Source: Diorhabda sublineata (Eukaryota > Arthropoda > Insecta > Coleoptera > Chrysomelidae). From it: a stretch of DNA of 64,000 nt. Numbering within the stretch: position 1 is the first letter of the stretch; every line of letters starts with the position of its first letter. Below are positions 56,265 to 64,000 of the stretch, piece by piece. Both the position numbers and the translations under genes were made by a program. The stretch is taken from NCBI RefSeq assembly GCF_026230105.1, contig NC_079477.1, positions 11,165,001 to 11,229,000 of the forward strand, read 5' to 3'. The notes beneath the pieces are model-generated. The model had not been told where the DNA came from, ran no database searches, and saw only the letters and a program-made list of their open reading frames with translations.

Positions 56265-59200
56265 ATGGAGATAACTGATCATGTGGAAAATATTTTAAAA
56301 GGCGTTAATAAATTTGGAAAATATCAAATATTTGCATATCTTTCTCTGGGGTTTGTGTATATGTTCAATATATTCGACTTGGGATACATTTTCATAGCGA
56401 GAGATGCAAAGTACAGGTGAGTAATAAGAAAAATATTAATTAAGTACCAAATTAATAGGGAAGACAATAACTCCAAATAGTAATAGTGAAAGATAATAAG
56501 AACTGAAAACATTTGTAGTAGGGAACAATGAAAAAGGAGAGAAAAATTTTTGTTAACCGGAATGTATTTTCTGTAGTTATTGGTCACAAAATGTAAATTT
56601 CATTCATCTACTCACAAAATCATTTGTTTGTTCACCGTTTCACGATATAATTTGGTAATTTCTCAGAACATGTGACCTAGAATTTACGATTCAATAGTTG
56701 TAAAAAGGGTAGTTATGAACCTTTGTACGTAAGACAAAACAAAATATACTAGAACCTATTTACGTTAGAATAAACACAATATATCGAATGCTGTCTGCAA
56801 AGTAAAAGACCTATAGATATACAAAACTTTTAATGGAACATTCAATGTCAAGTCGCCAATATTTTTGTAAAGAATTTTTTTAAGTGAGTTTTAAGAATCC
56901 GATTCATATTTGGCTATAAAGACATCGAGTGTCTGGGGTATCAAGTTACTCCACGGTTGATTTTTTTTCTACTTAATCAATAATATCAGGACAAGTATAT
57001 ACAGAGTAAGTCTTATGTATGGAATGCCTCAATTAAATTATCTCGGAAACAGCTTGTACGATTTTTATAAATCGTTATACGACCGGTATTATGGGGATAT
57101 CTACATTGTTGTCAGATCTTTCTTTTTTTAGGAAAAATAATGAACTTTGTGATTTCAAATCACCCTATATATTTTGTGTACCTTAAGAAATACTTATTAT
57201 TTTTCATGTAATATTCTCTATACCAAAATACCAAAATTTCGGATTTATAGCTACATTTACAGTATAATAAATAATGTTACAGTAAAATACTCATCCAAAT
57301 CATGTTGAAGACAACCTACTGTATACTGTATACAAATCTTTGAATGTTTGTGTCATGTTAGAAGTAGATCCACATTTGTGAAGTAGAAAAATTATGAATT
57401 TTTAGAAAACATCCAGTAAAGGCGTTGTCCATTTACTTCGATACAACAAGCCATGCGATTTTTAAAACTTTACAATACATTTTGTGCAACATCCCTGACT
57501 CCTCAATTCTTCTTATCTCTATGGTAATCCTATCTTTTAATTCCTGAATATTGTCAGGTTTTGTTTTTTAATTGACCCTACATGAAATAGTCTAAATGAT
57601 TCATGTTGGGAGATAACGGGGGCTATTCGATAAAACCACGCCTTCTAATCCATTTTCTGGAAAACACATTATTTAGGTATTGCCTCAACACACACGCATA
57701 GTGAGGTGGGGCACCATCTTATTGTAGCAAAATATTGTCGTTTGGGATATTGTTATTGTCTGAAAATTTCTAATTATGAAGTTTATTTAAATGTAATTGT
57801 ATAATACTATTTTAAAATAAATCTAAATACGCTGGACCATTTGAAATACCATCAATTAAAAAGGAAACAATTACTATATCGCCTATTATTCAGCCCATAC
57901 TTTCAATTTTTCGAGATATTGAGTGTGAGATTCACGCATCTAACGAGGATTGTTACGTGACCAGTATCTACGATTATGCCGATTTACATTTCCATTAATA
58001 CAAAAAGTGATCCAATCACAAAACATAACATTAATTAAAAAATTTGAACCAACGTTACTTTGTATGGATGGAATTTATTATCACGTAAAATTTTCATTAT
58101 GGATGTTTGCGAAATATAAAATTCCCTGGATATTTGTCTAATATTCAAGTGTGGAACAGGATATAAATTATTAAATATATTACACTTTTTTTGTTGACTT
58201 CTACGCCTATCACCATATCCTAACATCATCGTTCTTTTTTAGATAATCGATCTATTGTGACTTTCAATGAAGTTCAACAATAATAATTTATTGAAACGTC
58301 AAATTTGTTATTGTAGCAGTCCTAGCCATCTAAATGTATCATTTTTACTTCGGCGGAGATCACGGAAATGTAACTATAACTCCGAAATTATGGCATTCAG
58401 GTATAGGGAGACAATGGTTGAAAAATAATGAGTATTTCTTAGGGATTTCAAAAGAATATACAGGGTGATCCATTTGAAATAATAAAGTTCATTATCTTTC
58501 CGGAAAAAGGAAAGATGTGACAACAATGACATCACCATAATACCGGCTGTATCGTTAGACCCTTGCGCACAAAAATTTATAAAAATCGTACTAGCCGTTT
58601 TCGAGATAATTGGTGTGTTCCACATATAAAACACACTCTGTATATTTAATATTTACATCGTTTTCATACATAATCACTGATGGAATGTAGTGATTGTTGT
58701 ATTGCCAGAGCTATGTTTTAATTTAAGGAAAGCCGCATTACGGATCACACAATTGATGGTAATCTGGCATTTCTGTAAACTAAAACAGTCCATGACAGCA
58801 TATTACAGTTTCTTTGACTTACTGAATATCACAAAAGTTGATTCACATATTCAATTTGAACTTTTGAGTAATCAATGTACAAATGAAATATAGCCCCCAT
58901 TCCAAAATAATGTTTATTCCAGCCTGAACAATCATTACTCCACTGCAACAACTTTATGTGAGTTTCCTAAGGCTTTCGATTGTGTAAATCATTGAATTTT
59001 AATTAACAAATTGCAGGGGAACACCTCTTATATGGTCATAGCTTACCAACACAAATCAGTTTGTGAGTGTTGATAACGCGATGTCTTCTTCCATGTCAAT
59101 AGAATGTGGAGTGCTTCAAGGCTCAGTACTAGTCCCTTTGTACTTTCTTCTGTTTGTAAACAACATTGTCTATCTAGACATCAGCGGTAAAATATGTCTC

Positions 59201-62200
59201 TTTGAGGATTATACTAGTTTCTCTCGGAGCAGCCCTGATGTCACGGCACTTCATAGAACCGTCAAATCATAGTGCAACTCTAATCATATGTGTCTCAAAG
59301 TATCTAAGACAAAATTTTTGTCATATAAAAATACGTGGCAACCTTTTGTATTAAATAACACCACCACCGACATGCTTTTTTTCTATCTTTCTTTCTTAGG
59401 ACTTTTGAACAATTTTTTGGATTGGGAGCTAGATATCGCCGCTTTATCTAAAAAAATAAGTTTGGCACTAAGAGCAGTTGCCAAGGAATTGAACTTATGA
59501 ACCTCTCAAACAGTTTGTCTTTTTTGAGTCTCATCTCCAATATGATGTTCCTTGTCAAACTACAAAAGAGACTAAACAAGTGGACTCACTGCTGGGACTA
59601 CTTCAGAAGATTTAAAATATTGACTATTCCTTTCTTATCTATCGTTGAATCCGTTTTCTTTCAATCTTTCTCAATCTTAATCTACCTACTCCACATTCAG
59701 AATTAGTTAAAGGCTTAATAATTTACAATGCTAAGAATCATGCACAATCATTTGTTAATTTAAATTGCAAGAATTTGAAGGTATATTTTCTGAAAAGTGC
59801 CTTCTACGCCGTAAATGACTTGTAGTCTAATAAGTACTGATATTTAATTCTGAGCATTCTACATAGAGGACTAATATTAATATTGATATCTAAATACAGA
59901 TTATCACATATTTTAAGATTGTCCTTTATTACTATACTAAACTATAAACGTATAGTACAAATAAAACTTTTGTACTTTATTTATTGTATTTTGCATAGGT
60001 ATATTTTATATTTTTACAGGATTTTGTCTACAGATTATGAACAATTTTGTGACAATAAAGCATTTTTCTCATTCTCTTATAAAGCATGAATATAGAGGGA
60101 AGGACCACCAGCATGACTTCTCACTATCACTTATTCTAGAATTAATGTAGCCAAGGAATATGCCAACTTCAAAATAAATTATAGAATATCTCTATAGGAA
60201 ACAATGTTTATTAACAAGAAATTACATAGTTAAATTAATGATTTAATACGAAAGCATACATTTACTTAAGTAGACTAGAGTAGCTAGAGAATAATTGAAA
60301 TAGAAATACAGAATGAAATTAAATGGTATATTAGGGAAAATACGTAATAGAGGGGATGAAGTTATATCACAATGTAGGTGTTATTAATGATAGATGATAT
60401 GAAATGAATAAATAATTACTAAATACATAATTATAAAGTTGAAATTGAAATTAAAGTATCTCAATGTCATTGAGATATATTGAATATAAATAAAGGTGTA
60501 TTCGCATTAACTACCAATGATTTCAGCATTGAACATTGAACATATGAAAATATATATTAAATATTGACCAGTATACATAATTAGATTATTGATATAACAG
60601 ATAAGTGAAATTAATTTTCTTAAATATAAATAAAATTTCATTATTAAATTATCACTAATGAAACTAACAGAAATTTGACAGATTTGTTATAGAATAAGGC
60701 ATTAATTTTTAATTTCAAAGAAAATAATTAGAAAGAGTTTGTTCACAAAAAGTTCAGTTTAGTGTAAAAAAATATGAATAAGGTGGGTTATATATGATAA
60801 ATTTAGTACTTATTTAGGTTGTGAAATTATAGTTAAGCTATCGTAACATTCACGAGGATCATAGACTATGAGAATTTTGTTATTGTATATGTGAACTATT
60901 GAAATAGATAGTGATTAAAAAATAATTATATTTACATAAAATGAAAAATTGGTGATTGTGTGAATTTCAATGGTTTTCATGACATATGAGAAAGTTACAA
61001 GAGGGTGATCGACAGGGACCTATAAATACGAGAAACAAGCAGAAAATGCTCTTTTACGCTCCTAGTCCCTGACAGTGTCTTACGTTCTTTGCGCAGTTTG
61101 TGTGTTTGTTTTGGTCGAAGCAGAAACAGGGGATTTAAAAATTTTACAAGTGGCAAAAAGTTCGTGGACTTTCTTTATTGGTACAAATTAAGAACAATAC
61201 GCATATGTCCATAAGTAGCTTAAAATTTCGAATTATATTGAACCATTACGCACTCTATATCATTTCAATGTAAAAATTTAATCAACGTTCTGCAACTCGA
61301 GTTTTCAATAATGTGGTAACATATTTTTTCAACTCGTCATCATCATCGTTGAAGTGACCATAAAGAAAGACGTTTAAGAATGATGATCCTATCCAAATTC
61401 CTGCAGGAGTTTTTTATCACGTTTGCAGTGTGAGGTCAGGCATTATCATAGAAAAAACAATACCTTTTGACAGAAATCAGGGTCACTTGTTCGCTCTCGC
61501 GGATAACATATCCATTGATTGTGCTCGTGGTAAAAATCACATCATCAACATGCTTTCTCTGTCATCTAAAACGGGACATCCTCAAGATTTGTTTAGGATT
61601 AACTGTTGTTGGGGACGAAGTGTGTCATTCCATTAATTGTCGTTCATTTTGATTGTGAGATGTGCGAAAAACGAAAATTACTTAAAAAAATGTTGTTACT
61701 AACATTCCGAGGAAACCTTTTTTATCAAACCTAATATTTTCAATACAAAAGTTTCCCTTAATCTTTTAAAGAAAGCATCTAAGCTCATCCGCTGATTTGC
61801 TTTGCACACATCGAATGATATCATTAATATAAACCTTTTTTGACGTCTTACATTTATTGTTTCCGATATAGACTTCTCCTTTTCAATATTTTCGTTTTGC
61901 TTGATAATATGTAACATCAAACGTTTCTTGTGTCTTTTAAATGTCTCACTAAATATCATAAATTTGAATATATTATGCGACTTGATGTATTTAAAATATA
62001 ATGAAACCATATCAATAATTATTTCACAGAATCTACCATTGTGACCAACGCTCAATCAAAGCTCAAAACAATGACATTAGACAAGTATATCTCAATGAAG
62101 CATTGAGCGAGTTATAGAAGGTTGGTTTGAATTCAAAACTATAGTTATTAATAATTTCTATCAATCAAAAATAGGATGCACCTTGTATTGAGGCAATCGT

Positions 62201-62542
62201 TGCAAGCAATAAAATAAAACCACATCGTGAGATGAATTGAAGCACTTTCAGATATAATTTTAACACAAAAAATATGTTTTTGCTACAACATATTGAATAA
62301 CGCATACATGAGTAATTTTTATTTACAGATGTTTCATACCAGAATGTGAGGCCGATTCGAGGTCAGTTTACAATCCCGAATGGCTGAAGGATTTTGTGCC
62401 ATTCAAAGGAGGCTCTCCAGACAGTTGTCATCGTTATGCAATGATGAACAACACTTGTTCTGTGACGGATATCTCTAGAAACGAAACACAAGCTTGTGAA
62501 CAGTTCGTCTACCAAACTCACGATATTACGATTGTACATGAT
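56265..62542 (+). CDS. Organic cation transporter (SLC22 family, MFS), first two coding exons
   Basis: Exon 1 is 56265-56416 (ATG to AG|GTGAGT) and exon 2 is 62329-62542 (ACAG|A to GAT|GTAAGA). The phase-2 junction makes an Arg codon. Residues 1-51 begin MEITDHVENIL and carry the typical N-terminus with FGKYQIFAYL and the first membrane helix (about 20-43), ending RDAKY. Exon 2 encodes the large extracellular loop of SLC22 proteins: RCFIPECEAD, YNPEWLKDFVPF, SPDSCHRY, then Asn-glycosylation sites (NNT, NET) and further Cys residues in TQACEQFVY. The remaining MFS helices lie beyond 64000, so the gene is partial. It is expected to be a plasma-membrane transporter of small organic cations or carnitine-like solutes; the substrate is unknown. 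The 5.9-kb intron is filled with transposon remains. Confidence 0.82.
57002..58640 (-). mobile_element. Tc1/mariner-superfamily element in transporter intron 1
   Basis: Inverted repeats of about 190 bp (57002-57180 and 58450-58640) start CAGAGT and are flanked by TA on both sides, the target duplication of this superfamily. The minus-strand interior contains a decayed transposase in correct order: MMLGYGDRRRS, ISQTSIMKIL and HPYKVTLVQ from the DNA-binding half, ESHTQYLEK-type and DGAPPHYA-type pieces of the core, then a WPP-type and LxxFLWG-type tail to about 57400. Frame is lost repeatedly. It resembles the families at 2735 and 62590 in protein type, though the termini differ. Confidence 0.75.
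58035..58265 (-). pseudogene. Transposase helix-turn-helix region of the intronic element
   Basis: An open minus frame from the likely start (MMLGYGDRRRS) through KKCNIFNNLYP and ISQTSIMKILRDNKFHPYKV, then a stop at 58035. The pattern is the N-terminal HTH of insect Tc1/mariner-type transposases. The catalytic core lies downstream to 57400 in other frames. Confidence 0.65.
58920..59715 (+). pseudogene. LINE reverse-transcriptase fragment (jockey-like) in transporter intron 1
   Basis: Plus-strand frames 59063-59272, 59288-59500 and 59497-59706 give SIECGVLQGSVLVPLYFLLF and VNNI, then GKICLFEDYTSF, then CLKVSKTKFLSY and LSKKISLALRAVAKELNL, then RFKILTIPFLSIVESVFF. In LINE RTs these are the GVPQGSxLGPLLFLLYIND block, the FADDT catalytic box (here FEDYT, so the catalytic Asp pair is lost), the LNxxKT box and the thumb. 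Stops separate the blocks. The order and spacing are right for a single dead LINE copy. Confidence 0.7.
59720..61090. other. Intron 1 of the transporter gene, no feature
   Basis: AT-rich intronic sequence without recognisable transposon or exon. Confidence 0.4.
61100..61560 (-). pseudogene. Mariner transposase remnant (C-terminal half)
   Basis: On the minus strand one frame reads KRYCFFYDNA, then PHTANVIKN, matching the mariner DNARPHTA block around the second catalytic aspartate. After an internal deletion another frame reads LYGHFNDDDELKKYVTTLLK, matching the tail FxxDDELKxxVxxWLK. The stretch between the two blocks, including the third catalytic position, is missing. It is a dead internal copy in the transporter intron. 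Confidence 0.5.
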
Positions 62543-62591
62543 GTAAGATTTCACATTCCATTTTTTCGTCAGTAAGAATTTATATCATACA

Positions 62592-63940
62592 GAGTGTTTC
62601 GGATCTTGAAGCAAAAAATTCGGGAGTAAATGACGTGAACATGATGCTGTTACATGAAAATTTTTTTCTCATACGAATTATAGGCGTTTAAAGTTAAAGC
62701 GAAATTACAACTTATATTCAAGTATATATTCTAAATTATGATTGTTTACAAAATAAATAATTCTACACTACTATTTGAAGGCTAGGGGGGAGGGCCGCTC
62801 ATGACCAATGGTTAACCATCCGTAACTTTTACAGGGACAACCTGTACAATATAAAGGTTAGCAAAAATGAATTTTTCAATTGATCAAAAATCAAAGGAGA
62901 TCAAAAATTGTAATTATTCATTGAAAATACAATTAAATATTTCTAAATAAATAGCATACTGTCGAACATCTTGTTACTTACAAAAGGAGAAAATTTTGTT
63001 CGTTAGCCTACAACTTATCGAATAAAAACAAAAAAAAAACTATAATAACCGATCAAAGTGGGCGTCTTTTACTTCCTCACACATTTAGTGTACGGAGTTT
63101 ATTTCTTTAGAGGAGGAAGAACAGTCCAATATTCTGCCTTATAGCATCACAATGGAAGTTTATTCTATCCATCATTCCTGCAAGACTGGCTTATGCTCGT
63201 AAATAAACAACGAGTTTACATTTATTGGAAACTTAGTGATTACTGATGAAGCTAGTTTCACACGAGAAGGTTTTATTAATTTCATAATTCACATTTAAAG
63301 GCAAATGAAAATACTCACGGTTCAATTCAAAGAAAGAATCAACATCGATTGTGTGTTAATATGTGAGCCGGAACAGTGGGTAGTAATTTAGTAGCTCCAT
63401 ATTCTTTTGATAATATCCTGAATGGATAGCGATACTTAGAATGTCTTAAAAATGATTTCTCAGCTATATTATAAGATATACCTCTAATTAATCACAGCGA
63501 CATATGGTTCATGCACGATGGAGCCCCTACCCGCTTTCTGAATTATCTTGATACCATTTTTCCTAAAATGCCACTACTTTTCCCTGAATTTAATACAATG
63601 GAGATATCTTAAAAACTCGTTTTCCATTGTGACGCTATAAGGCAGAATCTTGGAATGTTCAGAGGAATATCCTACGTAGACTCCAGAAGTGTGTAGATGC
63701 GCAAGGTGCCCACTTACATTTATTATAGTTTTCATTTGATAAGTTGTTGGCTAACCAACTAAATTTTTCCACCTAATTTATGATAATTTTGTTCAGAATA
63801 TCTCTTTATGGCAAACGGATTGAAAAATTCATTTTTGCTGTCTTTAAATTGTGCAGGTTGTTCCAGTAAAAGTTGTTAACCATTGGGAATGAGCCGCTCC
63901 TGGCTTGAGATAGTAGTGTAGAATTATTAATCACGTCAAA
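62592..63940 (+). mobile_element. Tc1/mariner-superfamily DNA transposon remnant, copy 2 (intron 2 of the transporter)
   Basis: The left arm (about 62740-62880, with GCTCATGACCAATGGTTAAC and GGACAACCTGTACAAT) is mirrored at about 63830-63935. The interior reads on the plus strand with frame breaks: LVITDEASF (first catalytic Asp), GFINFHNSH-like, ENTHGSIQRKNQHR, WAGTVGSNLVAPYSF, WFMHDGAPTRFLNY (second Asp), and a C-terminal tail at 63620-63730. The middle WIGRGGP block kept in copy 1 (3170) is missing here, so the two copies complement each other. The outer right end may lie past the window edge. Confidence 0.7.
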
Positions 63941-64000
63941 CTCACTTCATGAACATACATAATAGTAAATAATAAGTACATATACGTCGATATAAGCTCT

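Noticed and set aside
61699..62055. 118-codon minus-strand frame as a gene in the transporter intron
   Set aside because: Lys/Ile/Arg-rich with no recognisable domain, next to a mariner remnant. It could be transposon-derived, but no motif supports a call.

Overview
The window looks like AT-rich, intron-containing nuclear DNA of an insect. A beetle or a relative is my best guess, but nothing here fixes the order. The evidence is spliced genes with GT-AG introns, an insect-type SLC22 organic cation transporter, tandem C-type lectin domains, and a dense load of eukaryotic transposons: Ty1/copia, RTE- and jockey-like LINEs, Penelope, Helitron, Tc1/mariner relatives and long-inverted-repeat DNA elements. 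There are no bacterial operons, rRNA genes or CRISPR arrays.

Two host genes can be supported, and both must be assembled across introns. (1) 8021-15613, plus strand: a complete seven-exon gene for a secreted protein of 1173 residues. It has a signal peptide, an ~870-residue Ser/Thr/Glu/Asn-rich cysteine-free domain built from about 13 degenerate repeats, and two C-terminal C-type lectin-like domains. All exon phases close exactly and a poly(A) signal follows. (2) 56265 to beyond the right edge, plus strand: the first two coding exons of an organic cation transporter (SLC22, MFS), separated by a 5.9-kb intron filled with transposon remains. Two short minus-strand reading frames (5058-5306 and 50800-51003) are possible small genes or terminal exons without an assigned function.

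Layout. 0-7 kb: foldback repeat, mariner remnants, Penelope fragment. 8-15.7 kb: lectin gene. 16-21 kb: little beyond a mariner scrap. 21.3-22.8 kb: 5' part of a Helitron. 25.0-27.2 kb and 34.1-36.3 kb: two long-inverted-repeat elements with unrelated termini, each enclosing a decayed gene for the same conserved domain (NEAR-like motif, then LPPC, then a GW motif). 29.6-32.7 kb: palindrome, TA microsatellites and clusters of a GTCCYC motif. 38.6 kb: LINE fragment. 40.5-48.7 kb: RTE-like LINEs, one split by a copia element with 5-bp target duplications, an intact primer-binding site, and a 657-bp internal tandem duplication. 51.3-52.2 kb: transposase pseudogene. 55-64 kb: jockey-like fragment, transporter gene, and mariner/LINE copies in its introns.

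The most interesting signals are the pair of long-inverted-repeat elements carrying the same uncharacterised domain, the mucin-like double-lectin gene with its two-type repeat array, and the copia element whose internal duplicates appear identical although its LTRs have diverged. All protein identities rest on reading translations by eye; no database search was run.
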